Of a stretch of 64,000 bases of DNA, positions 54,620 to 64,000 are shown piece after piece (positions within the stretch are counted from its first letter, which is position 1; each line of letters begins with the position of its first letter). This DNA comes from Pseudomonas bananamidigenes. GTDB lineage: Bacteria; Pseudomonadota; Gammaproteobacteria; Pseudomonadales; Pseudomonadaceae. The notes beneath the pieces were generated by a model. The model was not told where the DNA came from, did no database searches, and saw nothing but the letters and a program-made list of their open reading frames with translations. The stretch spans positions 1 to 64,000 of the forward strand of contig NZ_LRUN01000030.1 in the NCBI RefSeq assembly GCF_001679645.1, given 5' to 3'. Made by a program: the position numbers and the translations under genes.

Positions 54620-55849
54620 TCAAGAAGACGCTGATTCCTTATAAGCCTTCAACGCCTTGAGCCGTTCACGCTTGAGAGCCTCGCCCAGTTCCGGGCCCTT
54701 GAATCCTTTCTCCAGCAACGGCTGAACCGCAACGCCACGCGCCACATCGGCTGCGCCTCGCAGATAATCCGCCTGTGGATAACTTCGCTGTTCAAGTCCC
54801 TTGCGTCCGCGAGCATCCATCTCGCAGGCCACAATGAACTCCTCGAAACGCTGCGGTCGGCGATAAACGTCAAAGCTCTGCAGCAATTCCAGCAAGGTCG
54901 AAGCCTTCAGTTCCAGCGCACGATGGCCGTGGGTGTGGTACTGCCCGACCAGCAAGGCCAGTTCCTGACAGTCCTTCGGTGCCTTGAAGCGCTCGTTGAC
55001 GGCTTTTATCAGTTTCAGACCTTTGTGCTCATGGGCGATGTGCCGTGGCCATTCTTCCTGCGGGGTCAGGCCTTTGCCGAGGTCGTGCAGCAGGCAGGCC
55101 CAGCGCACTGTCAGCGGTTGTCTGTGCAGGGCGGCTTGCTCAAGCACGCTCAAGGTATGAATGCCGCTGTCGATTTCCGGGTGGTGGATTTCCGGCTGGG
55201 GCACGCCGAACAGGGCGTCAACCTCGGGCATCAGCACTTTGAGCGCGCCACAGTCACGCAACACCTGAATGAATACCTGAGGTTGATTTTCCATGAGTGC
55301 GCGAGAAATCTCTTTCCAGCTGCGCTCAGGCGTCAGGGCTTCCAGCTCGCCGGAGTCGCTGAGCTGGCGCATCAAGTCCAGGGTCTCGGGGGCAACCTTG
55401 AAGCCAAGCTCTGCATAGCGAGCCGCAAAGCGGGCAACACGCAGGACTCGCAACGGATCTTCGGCGAACGCGGGGGAAACGTGGCGCAGGATTCGGTCTT
55501 CCAGATCACGTTGACCGTGATAGGGGTCCGTCAGATTCAGCTGATCGTCCTCGGCCATGGCGTTGATTGTGAGGTCGCGGCGAATCAGGTCTTCTTCAAG
55601 CGTGACTTCGGGGCTGGCGTGAAAGGTGAACCCGCCGTAACCGCGACCGCTTTTGCGTTCGGTGCGGGCGAGGGCGTATTCCTCGCCGCTTTTCGGATGA
55701 AGAAAGACAGGAAAGTCCGCGCCTACCGGGCGAAAGCCCTTGGCGAGCATTTCTTCGGTGGTGGCACCGACCACCACCCAATCGATATCGGTGACCGGTT
55801 TGCCCAGCAGGCGATCACGTACTGCGCCGCCGACCTTGTAAATCTGCAT
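54620..55849 (-). CDS. cca: multifunctional CCA tRNA nucleotidyltransferase
   Basis: Adds or repairs the 3' CCA of tRNAs. The 409-residue class II enzyme begins [13 protein letters not shown] (about 4-16), has the catalytic DIDWVVVG (about 21-28) and, after about 220, an HD phosphohydrolase domain (LLHDLGKG and HEHKG) typical of the long gammaproteobacterial form. Confidence 0.97.
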   Translation of the reverse strand: MQIYKVGGAVRDRLLGKPVTDIDWVVVGATTEEMLAKGFRPVGADFPVFLHPKSGEEYALARTERKSGRGYGGFTFHASPEVTLEEDLIRRDLTINAMAEDDQLNLTDPYHGQRDLEDRILRHVSPAFAEDPLRVLRVARFAARYAELGFKVAPETLDLMRQLSDSGELEALTPERSWKEISRALMENQPQVFIQVLRDCGALKVLMPEVDALFGVPQPEIHHPEIDSGIHTLSVLEQAALHRQPLTVRWACLLHDLGKGLTPQEEWPRHIAHEHKGLKLIKAVNERFKAPKDCQELALLVGQYHTHGHRALELKASTLLELLQSFDVYRRPQRFEEFIVACEMDARGRKGLEQRSYPQADYLRGAADVARGVAVQPLLEKGFKGPELGEALKRERLKALKAYKESASS

Positions 55850-55912
55850 AAAAAACCTCCGTTGGCCCGACAGGATAACCCTTGCGCCGGACTTTCGGAG
55901 GTCGGAACGGGA

Positions 55913-57475
55913 TCAAAGATGAATGACCGCCAGATCGAGTCGACCGTAATCCCCCTCGCCATGTTCGCCGCGAGGGGGGACATGATGGGTTTTCATGATC
56001 TGGTCGCCCTGCAGGGTTTCCAGATGGATATCGAACCCCCAAAGGCGATGCAGGTGCTTGAGGACCTCCTCGGTGGAGTCGCCCAACGGTTTGCGATCGT
56101 GCTGCTGATGACGCAGGGTCAGTGAACGATCACCGCGCCGGTCGATGCTGTAGATCTGCACGTTCGGCTCGCGGTTGCCCAGGTTGTATTGTGCCGCGAG
56201 TGTTTCGCGGATGATCCGATAGCCGCTCTCGTCGTGGATGGCGGGTACCAGCAGATCGTCTTTCTGGTCGTCATCGAGGATGCTGAACAGCTTGAGATCG
56301 CGAATCACCTTCGGCGACAGGTACTGCAGGATGAAACTCTCATCCTTGAAGCTGCTCATGGCGAACTTGATGGTCGACAGCCAGTCGCTGCCGGCGATTT
56401 CCGGGAACCAGCGGCGGTCTTCTTCCGTCGGTTCTTCGCACATGCGCCGGATGTCGCGGTACATGGCAAAGCCAAGCGCATAGGGGTTGATGCCGTTGTA
56501 GTAAGGACTGTCGAAACCTGGCTGGAACACCACGCTGGTGTGGGACGCCAGGAATTCCATCATGAAACCGTCGGTGACCAGTCCTTCGTCGTACAGGTCG
56601 TTCATCAGCGTATAGTGCCAGAAAGTCGCCCAGCCTTCGTTCATCACCTGGGTCTGGCGCTGTGGATAAAAATACTGGGCGATCTTGCGCACGATGCGCA
56701 CGATTTCCCGTTGCCACGGCTCCAGCAACGGCGCGTGTTTTTCGATGAAGTACAGGATGTTTTCCTGCGGCTCGGCCGGAAAACGTACATTGTCCTTGTC
56801 GCTGAACTTGTCCGCACCTTTGGGAATGGTGCGCCACAGGTCGTTGATCTGTTTCTGCAGGTGCTCTTCGCGGTCCTTCTGCCGGCGCCGCTCCTCCTCG
56901 GCAGAAATCGGGTACGGACGTTTGTAGCGGTCGACACCGTAGTTCATCAGGGCATGACAGGAATCCAGCAGGTCCTCCACCGCGTCGATGCCGTGACGCT
57001 CCTCACACTGCATGATGTACTGCTTGGCGAACACCAGGTAGTCGATGATCGAGCTGGCATCGGTCCAGGTGCGGAACAGGTAATTGCCCTTGAAAAAGCT
57101 GTTGTGACCGTAACACGCGTGGGCCACCACCAGGGCCTGCATGCAGATGGTGTTTTCCTCCATCAGATAGGCAATGCAGGGATCCGAATTGATCACGATC
57201 TCGTAGGCCAGTCCCATCTGCCCGCGACTGTAGGATTTCTCGGTGCTGAGGAAGTGCTTGCCGTAGGACCAGTGGTGATAGCCCAGTGGCATGCCGACCG
57301 AAGCGTAGGCGTCCATCATCTGCTCGGCGGTGATCACTTCGATCTGGTTGGGATAGGTATCCAGGGCATAGCCGGCCGCGATCCGGGCGATTTCGCGGTC
57401 GTAGGCCTGGATCAGCTCGAACGTCCATTCAGAGCCGGTGGAAATGGGTTGGCGCTTCTGCTCTTTGGCGGTCAT
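55913..57475 (-). CDS. SpoVR family protein
   Basis: A 520-residue protein of the SpoVR/YcgB family, with HWSYGKHF (about 66-73) and many conserved His and Glu residues ([25 protein letters not shown]). Its biochemical function is not established. It follows yeaH with four bases of overlap and forms a stress cluster with prkA and yeaH, which supports a link to starvation responses. Confidence 0.93.
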   Translation of the reverse strand: MTAKEQKRQPISTGSEWTFELIQAYDREIARIAAGYALDTYPNQIEVITAEQMMDAYASVGMPLGYHHWSYGKHFLSTEKSYSRGQMGLAYEIVINSDPCIAYLMEENTICMQALVVAHACYGHNSFFKGNYLFRTWTDASSIIDYLVFAKQYIMQCEERHGIDAVEDLLDSCHALMNYGVDRYKRPYPISAEEERRRQKDREEHLQKQINDLWRTIPKGADKFSDKDNVRFPAEPQENILYFIEKHAPLLEPWQREIVRIVRKIAQYFYPQRQTQVMNEGWATFWHYTLMNDLYDEGLVTDGFMMEFLASHTSVVFQPGFDSPYYNGINPYALGFAMYRDIRRMCEEPTEEDRRWFPEIAGSDWLSTIKFAMSSFKDESFILQYLSPKVIRDLKLFSILDDDQKDDLLVPAIHDESGYRIIRETLAAQYNLGNREPNVQIYSIDRRGDRSLTLRHQQHDRKPLGDSTEEVLKHLHRLWGFDIHLETLQGDQIMKTHHVPPRGEHGEGDYGRLDLAVIHL

Positions 57476-58743
57476 GTCACTAACCTGCGCTGGAAGAGTT
57501 CACGGAAGACCGGGTAGATATCTCCGGCCGAGACCAGCTGCTGCTGGGCAAAAGTGTCGGAAAAGGCTTCGGCGATGCGTTCGTATTCGTACCACAGGGC
57601 CTGATGTTCGCGCGGTGTGATCTCCACATAAGTGTAGTACTGCACGAACGGCATGATCTGGTTGATCAGTATGTCGCGGCAGATCGGCGAGTCATCGTTC
57701 CAGTTGTCGCCGTCGGAAGCCTGGGCCGCATAGATGTTCCATTCGTTGCTCGGGTAGCGCTCGGCCATGATCTCCTGCATCAGTTTCAGGGCGCTGGAGA
57801 CGATGGTGCCGCCGGTTTCCCTGGAATAGAAAAACTCTTCCTCGTCCACTTCCCGGGCGCTGGTGTGATGGCGGATGAACACCACATCGATCTTGTCGTA
57901 GTTCCGCTTCAGGAACAGATACAACAGGATGAAAAAGCGTTTGGCAATGTCCTTGGTCGCCTGGGTCATGGATCCGGAGACGTCCATCAGACAGAACATG
58001 ACCGCTTTGGAACTGGGGTTCGGTTGCTTGATCAGCAGGTTGTACTTGAGGTCGAAGGTGTCGAGAAACGGAACACGATGGATACGTGCGCTGAGTTTCT
58101 CCATTTCCGCCTCAAGGTCCTGAATGTCGCCGAAGTTGTCTGGTTCTTCGCGTTTCAGGCGCTCCAGTTCTTCCTTGACCTCACGCAGCTTGGCGCGGCT
58201 GCTGCCGGACAGTGCGATTCGGCGGGCGTGGGCCGAGCGCAGAGTACGGATGATGTTGATCCGGGATGGGTTGCCCTCGTTGCTGATCCCGGCGCGAACC
58301 GTTTTGAAGGTATCGGTGCCGGTCAGGTTGCGTTTGACGAGGTTGGGCAGTTCGAGATCCTCGAACATGAACTCGAGAAACTCTTCCTGGGTGATCTGGA
58401 AGACGAACTCGTCCATGCCCTCGCCGGAGTTGCCGGCCTTGCCTGGTCCGCGGCCTCCGCCACCTCCCGGCGGGCGGGCGATGTGTTCACCTGCAGTGAA
58501 TTCCTTGTTGCCTGGATGGACCACGGTCTGTTTGCCGCCGCGACCATGGTGAAGCACCGGTTCATCGATGTCGCGACCGGGAATGCTGATTTGTTCGCCG
58601 TGCTCCATGTCGGTAATGGAACGCCGGCTGACCGCCTCTTCGACAGCCTTCTTGATGTGGTCACGGTAACGCCGCAGGAAGCGCTGGCGGTTTACCGTGC
58701 TCTTGTTCTTGCCATTGAGGCGTCGGTCGATCACATAGCTCAT
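57472..58743 (-). CDS. YeaH/YhbH family protein (DUF444)
   Basis: A 423-residue protein of unknown activity that usually accompanies prkA. It has a von Willebrand A-like metal site, [19 protein letters not shown] (about 248-266), and a Gly-rich stretch ([17 protein letters not shown], about 87-103). The start at 58743 has GGAGGG six bases upstream; the longer frame is not supported. Confidence 0.93.
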   Translation of the reverse strand: MSYVIDRRLNGKNKSTVNRQRFLRRYRDHIKKAVEEAVSRRSITDMEHGEQISIPGRDIDEPVLHHGRGGKQTVVHPGNKEFTAGEHIARPPGGGGGRGPGKAGNSGEGMDEFVFQITQEEFLEFMFEDLELPNLVKRNLTGTDTFKTVRAGISNEGNPSRINIIRTLRSAHARRIALSGSSRAKLREVKEELERLKREEPDNFGDIQDLEAEMEKLSARIHRVPFLDTFDLKYNLLIKQPNPSSKAVMFCLMDVSGSMTQATKDIAKRFFILLYLFLKRNYDKIDVVFIRHHTSAREVDEEEFFYSRETGGTIVSSALKLMQEIMAERYPSNEWNIYAAQASDGDNWNDDSPICRDILINQIMPFVQYYTYVEITPREHQALWYEYERIAEAFSDTFAQQQLVSAGDIYPVFRELFQRRLVT

Positions 58744-58757
58744 GAGAGGCCCTCCGG

Positions 58758-58860
58758 GCAGCTTCAAGTAGTGAGCTGCGAGCCGCAAGTGCAAGCATAT
58801 GCCCTGGCATCAGGGCTCATGCGTTTTTGACTTGCAGCTCGAAACCTGTCGCTTGCAGCT
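58758..58860. repeat. inverted-repeat element between yeaH and prkA
   Basis: The gap is filled by GAGCTGC/GCAGCTC and CTTGCAGC copies facing each other. At its centre is the hairpin GCATATGCCCTG-GCAT-CAGGGCTCATGC (58795-58822), followed by GTTTTT. It looks like a REP-type or mRNA-stability element inside the operon. Confidence 0.55.
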
Positions 58861-58863
58861 GCT

Positions 58864-60786
58864 TTACTGCGATTTCCGGACCCGCAGATACCACTCGGAC
58901 AGCAGTCGTACCTGTTTGTCGGTGTAGCCGCGCTCGACCATTCGTGTAACGAAGTCGTTGTGTTTCTGTTGATCCTCTTTGCTGGCCTTGGCATTGAAGC
59001 TGATGACCGGCAGCAGGTCCTCGGTGTTCGAGAACATTTTCTTCTCGATGACCACCCGCAGTTTTTCGTAGCTGAGCCAGGTCGGATTCTTGCCGTTGTT
59101 GTTGGCTCGGGCGCGCAATACGAAGTTGACGATTTCGTTGCGGAAATCCTTCGGATTGCTGATACCGGCCGGTTTCTCGATCTTTTCCAGTTCCTCGTTG
59201 AGGGCTACGCGGTTGAGGATCTCGCCGGTTTCCGGATCGCGGTATTCCTGATCCTGAATCCAGAAGTCCGCATACAGTACGTAGCGGTCGAAGATGTTCT
59301 GGCCGTATTCGCTGTAAGACTCGAGATAGGCCGTCTGGATCTCCTTGCCGATGAACTCGATATAACGCGGTGCCAGATACTCCTTCAGATAGCGTAGATA
59401 GCGTTCACGGACTTCCGCCGGGAACTGTTCCTGTTCGATCTGCTGTTCCAGCACATAGAGCAGGTGTACCGGGTTGGCGGCGGTTTCATGGGGGTCGAAG
59501 TTGAAGACCTTGGACAGGATCTTGAATGCGAACCGGGTCGAAAGACCGTTCATGCCCTCATCGACACCTGCTGCGTCGCGGTATTCCTGGATCGATTTGG
59601 CCTTTGGATCGGTATCCTTGAGGTTTTCGCCGTCGTAAACCCGCATCTTGGAGTAGATGTTGGAGTTTTCCGGCTCTTTCAGGCGCGACAGCACAGTGAA
59701 CTGCGCCAGCATCTTCAACGTGTCCGGCGCGCAATGGGCCTTGGCCAGGGAACTGTTGAACAACAGCTTGTCGTAGATCTTCACTTCGTCGCTGACCCGC
59801 AGGCAGTACGGCACTTTGACGATATAGATCCGGTCGATGAACGCTTCGTTGTTCTTGTTGTTGCGGAATGTATGCCACTCCGATTCGTTGGAGTGGGCCA
59901 GGAGGATCCCGGTAAACGGAATCGCGCCGAGACCTTCGGTACTGTTGTAGTTGCCTTCCTGGGTTGCAGTCAGCAGAGGGTGCAGCACCTTGATCGGTGC
60001 CTTGAACATTTCGACGAATTCCATCAGACCCTGGTTGGCCCGGCACAGCGCACCGGAGTAGCTGTAGGCGTCAGCGTCGTTCTGCGGGAACTCTTCCAGC
60101 TTGCGGATATCGACCTTGCCCACCAGCGCGGAGATGTCCTGGTTGTTCTCGTCGCCCGGTTCGGTCTTGGCCACGGCGATCTGGTTGAGGATCGACGGGT
60201 ACAGCTTGACCACGCGGAACTGGCTGATGTCACCACCGAATTCGGCCAGGCGCTTGGTGGCCCATGGCGACATGATGGTGTTCAGGTAGCGCCGGGGGAT
60301 GCCGAAGTCTTCTTCGAGGATCGCGCCATCTTCGGTGGCGTTGAACAGACCCAGGGGCGATTCGAATACCGGTGAGCCCTTGATGGCATAGAAGGGCACC
60401 TTTTCCATGAGCTGTTTCAGCTTCTCGGCCAGGGACGATTTACCGCCACCGACGGGACCGAGCAGGTAGAGGATCTGTTTCTTCTCCTCGAGGCCCTGGG
60501 CGGCATGACGGAAATACGAAACGATCTGGTCGATGCATTCTTCCATCCCGTGGAAGTCTTCAAAGGCCGGATAGCGGCGGATCACCTTGTTGGAGAAGAT
60601 TCGCGACAGCCTCGAATTGGTCGAGGTGTCGAGCAGCTCCGGTTCGCCGATAGCCATTAACAGACGCTCGGCGGCGGAAACGTAGGCGCTGCGATCCTTT
60701 TTGCACAGTTCCAGGTATTCCTGCAGCGAGAATTCTTCCTGGCGTGTGGACTCGAAGCGTTGTTGGAAGTGGCTAAAGATACTCAT
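58864..60786 (-). CDS. prkA: PrkA-type serine protein kinase (YeaG family)
   Basis: A 640-residue AAA-like kinase. The Walker A motif is GPVGGGKSSLAEKL (about 111-124). The N-terminal PrkA domain runs to about 385 (GALCRANQGLMEFVEMFKAPI and IPFTGILLAHSNESEW), with the C-terminal PrkA domain after that. E. coli YeaG is induced by nitrogen and stationary-phase stress. It heads a prkA-yeaH-spoVR group. Confidence 0.95.
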   Translation of the reverse strand: MSIFSHFQQRFESTRQEEFSLQEYLELCKKDRSAYVSAAERLLMAIGEPELLDTSTNSRLSRIFSNKVIRRYPAFEDFHGMEECIDQIVSYFRHAAQGLEEKKQILYLLGPVGGGKSSLAEKLKQLMEKVPFYAIKGSPVFESPLGLFNATEDGAILEEDFGIPRRYLNTIMSPWATKRLAEFGGDISQFRVVKLYPSILNQIAVAKTEPGDENNQDISALVGKVDIRKLEEFPQNDADAYSYSGALCRANQGLMEFVEMFKAPIKVLHPLLTATQEGNYNSTEGLGAIPFTGILLAHSNESEWHTFRNNKNNEAFIDRIYIVKVPYCLRVSDEVKIYDKLLFNSSLAKAHCAPDTLKMLAQFTVLSRLKEPENSNIYSKMRVYDGENLKDTDPKAKSIQEYRDAAGVDEGMNGLSTRFAFKILSKVFNFDPHETAANPVHLLYVLEQQIEQEQFPAEVRERYLRYLKEYLAPRYIEFIGKEIQTAYLESYSEYGQNIFDRYVLYADFWIQDQEYRDPETGEILNRVALNEELEKIEKPAGISNPKDFRNEIVNFVLRARANNNGKNPTWLSYEKLRVVIEKKMFSNTEDLLPVISFNAKASKEDQQKHNDFVTRMVERGYTDKQVRLLSEWYLRVRKSQ

Positions 60787-61083
60787 GACGTCACCTCGCT
60801 CGATACGTGGAGCCGACGCCGGATCACTCAGTCGATGCTGGCAAGCAGCTGCGATGACAGCTGTTGTTTACCCCCCAGAACCCTTTCGCGATCGACAATC
60901 GCGAAAGTCACTCCCGATGACCCGTGCGCCGGTGTACCGGCTCTCCCCTGTTTTGGATGGCCTGGGCTTAAGGATAGTTGGGAATTCGAGAGGTAAAGGC
61001 GAGATACGTAATTAGTTGTGGCAGACCGTTCGTCTGCCACCGCGCGAGCCCACGGGAGCCGGGGCCTGCACGTGACAAAAAAA
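60787..61083 (-). promoter_or_regulatory. prkA promoter region with two perfect stems
   Basis: The 297-base gap holds CTTTCGCGAT-CGACA-ATCGCGAAAG (60883-60907) and GTGGCAGAC-CGTTC-GTCTGCCAC (61018-61040). The first lies about 100 bases before prkA and could be an operator; the second lies just past glpE and may be its 3' hairpin. No sigma-54 or sigma-S promoter could be read with confidence. Confidence 0.45.
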
Positions 61084-61413
61084 TTATTCGGAAATGCCTT
61101 GCGCGGTTTCCGAAGGAAAGGTCGCACGCCAGAGCTCGAAGCCGCCGTCCATGCTGTACACGTCGGAGAAGCCCTGGCTGATCAAATATGCCGCTGCGCT
61201 CTGGCTGGAATTACCGTGATAGCAGACCACCACCAACGGGGCGTCGAGGTCAGCGTTACGGATGAAATCGGCGATGGAGTGGTTATCCACATGCTTCGAT
61301 CCTGCGATGTGCAGCGCGGCGTAGGTCTGCGGGTCACGGATATCGACCACCACGGCACCTTGCTCGCGCAGGGCCTGGGCCTGTTCCGGGGGGATACGTT
61401 TGAATTCGCTCAT
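61084..61413 (-). CDS. glpE: thiosulfate sulfurtransferase GlpE
   Basis: A single-domain rhodanese of 109 residues that moves sulfur from thiosulfate to cyanide or thiols. The active loop is [13 protein letters not shown] (about 62-74), with Cys64 in the six-residue loop typical of GlpE. Its neighbours apaH-apaG-rsmA are the usual Pseudomonas setting. Confidence 0.95.
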   Translation of the reverse strand: MSEFKRIPPEQAQALREQGAVVVDIRDPQTYAALHIAGSKHVDNHSIADFIRNADLDAPLVVVCYHGNSSQSAAAYLISQGFSDVYSMDGGFELWRATFPSETAQGISE

Positions 61414-61446
61414 GGCGGGTTCCTGTGGCTCGGCTGAAAACGCAGT

Positions 61447-62328
61447 CTAACGCGGGGCGCTGACTGGCGAAGTTTCGGTGATCGGTGGGGCGACGGGAGG
61501 CAAGGCGCCGCCGTGTTCGTCGCATTTGCACGACAGCCGTTCAAGGCTGTCGACGTTCATCAGGGTCATGCTGCCACCCCATACGCAACCGGTGTCGAGG
61601 GCTGAAATGCCGGGCTCGTGGACATCGCCTTCCAGTGCCGCCCAGTGACCGAAAATGATCCGCAGGCCACGGGTCTTGCGTTCCTTGTGCTGGAACCACG
61701 GCTTGTAGCCCGGCGGCGCCGTGTCCAGGCCTTCCTTGCTCTTGAGGTCGAGCTTGCCTTCGGCAGTGCAGAAGCGCATGCGCGTGAAGTAGTTGGTGAT
61801 GATCCGCAGCCGGGCCACACCTTTGAGTTCGCTGTCCCACTTCGCCGGCTCGTTGCCGTACATGCCGTCGAGGAAGGCCGGGAGCAGATTGTCATCGCGC
61901 AGGGCGGTCTCGACTTCTGCGGCATACTTCAGGGCCTTGCGCAGTGACCATTGCGGGGGGATGCCCGCATGAGTCATGGCGACTTCGCGTTGCTCGTCGT
62001 AGTGCATGAGTTTCTGCTGACGCAGCCACTCCATCAGTTCGGCACAGTCCGGTGCTTCGAGAATCTCGCGCAGGGTGTCGGACTTTTTCATCCGCTCGAT
62101 ATTGTTTGCGGCGGCCAGCAGATGCAGGTCGTGGTTGCCGAGGACGCAGACCAGTGACTTGCGCATGCCATAGAGAAAACGCAGGGTTTCCAGCGATTGC
62201 GGGCCACGGTTGACCAGATCGCCTACCAGCCACAACCGGTCCACTGCCGGGTCGAACGCGACTTGCCCGAGCAGGCACTTGAGCGGTTCGAGACAGCCCT
62301 GCAGGTCGCCGACGGCATACGTCGCCAT
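61447..62328 (-). CDS. apaH: symmetrical bis(5'-nucleosyl)-tetraphosphatase
   Basis: Hydrolyses Ap4A to two ADP, limiting the alarmone. The 293-residue metallophosphoesterase has [10 protein letters not shown] (about 7-16), [17 protein letters not shown] (about 33-49) and [12 protein letters not shown] (about 60-71). Its start overlaps the apaG stop by one base. Confidence 0.97.
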   Translation of the reverse strand: MATYAVGDLQGCLEPLKCLLGQVAFDPAVDRLWLVGDLVNRGPQSLETLRFLYGMRKSLVCVLGNHDLHLLAAANNIERMKKSDTLREILEAPDCAELMEWLRQQKLMHYDEQREVAMTHAGIPPQWSLRKALKYAAEVETALRDDNLLPAFLDGMYGNEPAKWDSELKGVARLRIITNYFTRMRFCTAEGKLDLKSKEGLDTAPPGYKPWFQHKERKTRGLRIIFGHWAALEGDVHEPGISALDTGCVWGGSMTLMNVDSLERLSCKCDEHGGALPPVAPPITETSPVSAPR

Positions 62329-62708
62329 CAGTGCAGCGCTCCCGGAACGGCGAGGCGGAAGGGTTTGATGATCGCTTCGAAATGCTTGCCGTCGCTGGCG
62401 ACCATTGCATAGCTGCCCTGCATCGTGCCGACCTTGGTGGTCATGACTGTGCCGCTGCTGTAAGTGTGGCTTTTTCCTGCATCGATCAAGGGTTGCTGCC
62501 CGACGACACCGGCGCCGCGCACTTCCTCGACATGCCCGTCACCATCGGTGATCACCCAATGTCGGGACATCAGGCGGGCCGGCTGTTCGCCATTGTTCTG
62601 CACGGTGATGGTGTAGGCGAAGGCGAAGCGGTCATGCTCGGGTTGCGATTGGTCTGCCAGATAGTGAGTAACGACGCTGACATCGACCTGATAACGGGGA
62701 TCGGACAT
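62328..62708 (-). CDS. apaG: ApaG protein
   Basis: A 126-residue beta-sandwich protein of the ApaG/DUF525 family. It includes [22 protein letters not shown] (about 30-51) and the glycine-rich [17 protein letters not shown] (about 54-70). It lies between rsmA and apaH as in E. coli, where the operon order is the same. Its function is undefined. The ATG giving [10 protein letters not shown] was chosen; the longer frame is unsupported. Confidence 0.95.
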   Translation of the reverse strand: MSDPRYQVDVSVVTHYLADQSQPEHDRFAFAYTITVQNNGEQPARLMSRHWVITDGDGHVEEVRGAGVVGQQPLIDAGKSHTYSSGTVMTTKVGTMQGSYAMVASDGKHFEAIIKPFRLAVPGALH

Positions 62709-62772
62709 GCAAGAGGCCTTGAGGACTTGGCGAAAAGCGGCTATCGCCGATGGGTTGAGTCTAGGCAAGTAT

Positions 62773-62804
62773 CGGGCAGGAGACCAGAGTGGCGCTCCTG
62801 CCCG
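62773..62804. repeat. inverted repeat between apaG and rsmA
   Basis: CGGGCAGGAG and CTCCTGCCCG, a perfect ten-base stem with a twelve-base loop, 18 bases beyond the rsmA stop. It has no T run and may protect the rsmA message. Confidence 0.5.
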
Positions 62805-62821
62805 GGAGCGATGCGTGCCTG

Positions 62822-63640
62822 TCAGTCGGCTTTCGGGGCCGGCGCAGGTTTGTCGGCGAGCTGGTCGGCCAGGCGCACGAAGGCAGCCAGATCGAGTTGC
62901 TCGGGTCGCAGACTGCCATCGACACCGGCGGCCTCGATTTCGGCATTGCTCAGCAATTGTTTGAGGGTGTTGCGCAGAGTCTTGCGGCGCTGGTTGAAAG
63001 CTTCGCGCACGACGCGCTCCAGCACGCGGTGATCCTTGGCCGGGTGCGGCAGTACCGCGTGAGGCACAAGACGTACGATGGCCGAGTCGACCTTTGGCGG
63101 CGGGTTGAATGCACCTGGACCGACGTTGAACAGATGTTCGACCCGGCAATGGTATTGAACCATGATCGACAGACGACCCCAGTCACCACCACCCGGACCG
63201 GCAGCCAGACGCTCAACGACTTCCTTCTGCAGCATGAAGTGCATGTCACGAATGATCGCGGCATTGTTCAGCAGGTGGAAAATCAGCGGTGTGGAAATGT
63301 TGTACGGCAGGTTGCCGACCACGCGCAGGCTGTTCGGTGCTGCGTTGAGGGTGTTGAAGTCGAACTTCAGGGCATCACCCTGATGCAGGTTGAAATTGCT
63401 CTTGCCGGCAAACTGCTGGTTGAGGATCGGGATCAGGTCCTTGTCCAGTTCCACGACGTCCAGCTGCGCGCCGGAATTGAGGATGCCGGCGGTCAGTGCG
63501 CCCTGGCCTGGGCCGATTTCCAGCATGCGGTCACCGGATTTGGCATTGATGGAGCGCAGGATGCGGTCGATGACGCCGGCATCGTGCAGAAAGTTCTGGC
63601 CAAAGCGTTTGCGCGCCTTGTGTTGGTATTGCTCGGTCAT
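62822..63640 (-). CDS. rsmA: 16S rRNA dimethyladenosine transferase
   Basis: The KsgA enzyme, 272 residues, which dimethylates A1518 and A1519 of 16S rRNA. It begins [13 protein letters not shown], then has the SAM motif [12 protein letters not shown] (about 39-50) and the catalytic [15 protein letters not shown] (about 111-125). It overlaps pdxA by four bases. This RsmA is an RNA methylase and is unrelated to the RsmA translational repressor that the RsmX RNA would bind. Confidence 0.97.
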   Translation of the reverse strand: MTEQYQHKARKRFGQNFLHDAGVIDRILRSINAKSGDRMLEIGPGQGALTAGILNSGAQLDVVELDKDLIPILNQQFAGKSNFNLHQGDALKFDFNTLNAAPNSLRVVGNLPYNISTPLIFHLLNNAAIIRDMHFMLQKEVVERLAAGPGGGDWGRLSIMVQYHCRVEHLFNVGPGAFNPPPKVDSAIVRLVPHAVLPHPAKDHRVLERVVREAFNQRRKTLRNTLKQLLSNAEIEAAGVDGSLRPEQLDLAAFVRLADQLADKPAPAPKAD

Positions 63641-64000
63641 AAACGGGTCTCGGCCATCTGGTAGGCGGTTTCCAGGGCGACTTGCAGACTGCCGGTGTCG
63701 ATCTTGCCGCTGCCGGCCAGATCCAGGGCGGTGCCATGGTCGACGGAGGTGCGGATGATCGGCAGGCCCAGGGTCACGTTGACCGCTGCGCCGAAGCCTT
63801 TGTACTTGAGCACGGGCAGGCCCTGGTCGTGGTACATCGCCAGCACTGCGTCGCAGTGCTCCAGATATTTGGGGGTAAACAGAGTGTCGGCAGGCAGCGG
63901 GCCACGAAGGTCCATGCCCTCGCCACGCAGGCGTTCCAATGTCGGTTCGATGATGTCGATTTCTTCATGTCCCAGGTGTCCGCCTTCACCGGCGTGCGGG
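63637..64000 (-). CDS. pdxA: 4-hydroxythreonine-4-phosphate dehydrogenase (C-terminal part)
   Basis: The C-terminal 120 or so residues of the vitamin B6 enzyme; the start lies beyond the window. The sequence [19 protein letters not shown] at the cut edge and the metal site in [16 protein letters not shown] are diagnostic of PdxA. It is the first gene here of the pdxA-rsmA-apaG-apaH run. Confidence 0.95.
   Translation of the reverse strand, partial: PHAGEGGHLGHEEIDIIEPTLERLRGEGMDLRGPLPADTLFTPKYLEHCDAVLAMYHDQGLPVLKYKGFGAAVNVTLGLPIIRTSVDHGTALDLAGSGKIDTGSLQVALETAYQMAETRL

Overview
This window is a stretch of chromosome from a Pseudomonas, most likely the P. fluorescens group. The evidence is high-GC coding with the usual Pseudomonas codon habit, the bioBFHCD block, a pqqF-A-B-C-D-E order followed by a prolyl-oligopeptidase-type gene, an RsmX-type small RNA behind a perfect GacA site, davBA lysine catabolism genes, and the rmcA / tRNA / rpoD-dnaG-rpsU neighbourhood. 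Nearly all of it looks like core or long-resident DNA. I see no phage, insertion sequence, CRISPR array or plasmid backbone.

Layout. 0-6.3 kb: a glutathione S-transferase, then an iron-siderophore cell-surface signalling cluster read right to left (ECF sigma factor, FecR-type sensor, TonB receptor with signalling domain, PepSY reductase-like protein, tiny membrane protein), with a Fur-like site in front. 6.3-12 kb: a coupled exonuclease / DUF294 pair, a stand-alone receiver protein and malate synthase G. 12.4-17.2 kb: a GcvR-like ACT protein, rarD, srkA and a Tat-exported PhoX phosphatase; a two-copy repeat with DnaA boxes lies between the first two. 17.2-23.8 kb: a ModE-like regulator, comF, the biotin operon bioBFHCD and a small protein resembling a flagellar rod segment. 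24-29.5 kb: two paralogous long acyl-CoA dehydrogenases on either side of a membrane diguanylate cyclase. The first has a sigma-70 promoter overlapped by PsrA boxes; the cyclase has a perfect CRP/Vfr palindrome upstream.

29.5-32.5 kb: rsmX, a LysR regulator, and a divergent class-III aminotransferase preceded by a possible leader peptide and a terminator-like hairpin; then a Pmp3-type protein. 32.5-43.4 kb: the PQQ cofactor cluster, the davAB lysine oxygenase pathway, an Lrp regulator and a CAU-decoding tRNA. 43.4-52 kb: the PBP-PAS-GGDEF-EAL protein RmcA and the macromolecular synthesis operon rpsU-dnaG-rpoD. 52-64 kb: tsaD, plsY, folB-folK, cca, the spoVR / yeaH / prkA stress cluster, glpE, apaH-apaG-rsmA and the cut-off end of pdxA.

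Several regulatory systems meet here: Gac/Rsm (rsmX), c-di-GMP (two enzymes), cAMP (the CRP/Vfr site), fatty-acid sensing (PsrA) and iron (Fur plus the sigma/anti-sigma pair). The most unusual single signal is the leader-ORF/terminator arrangement just before the aminotransferase at 30.74-30.81 kb.
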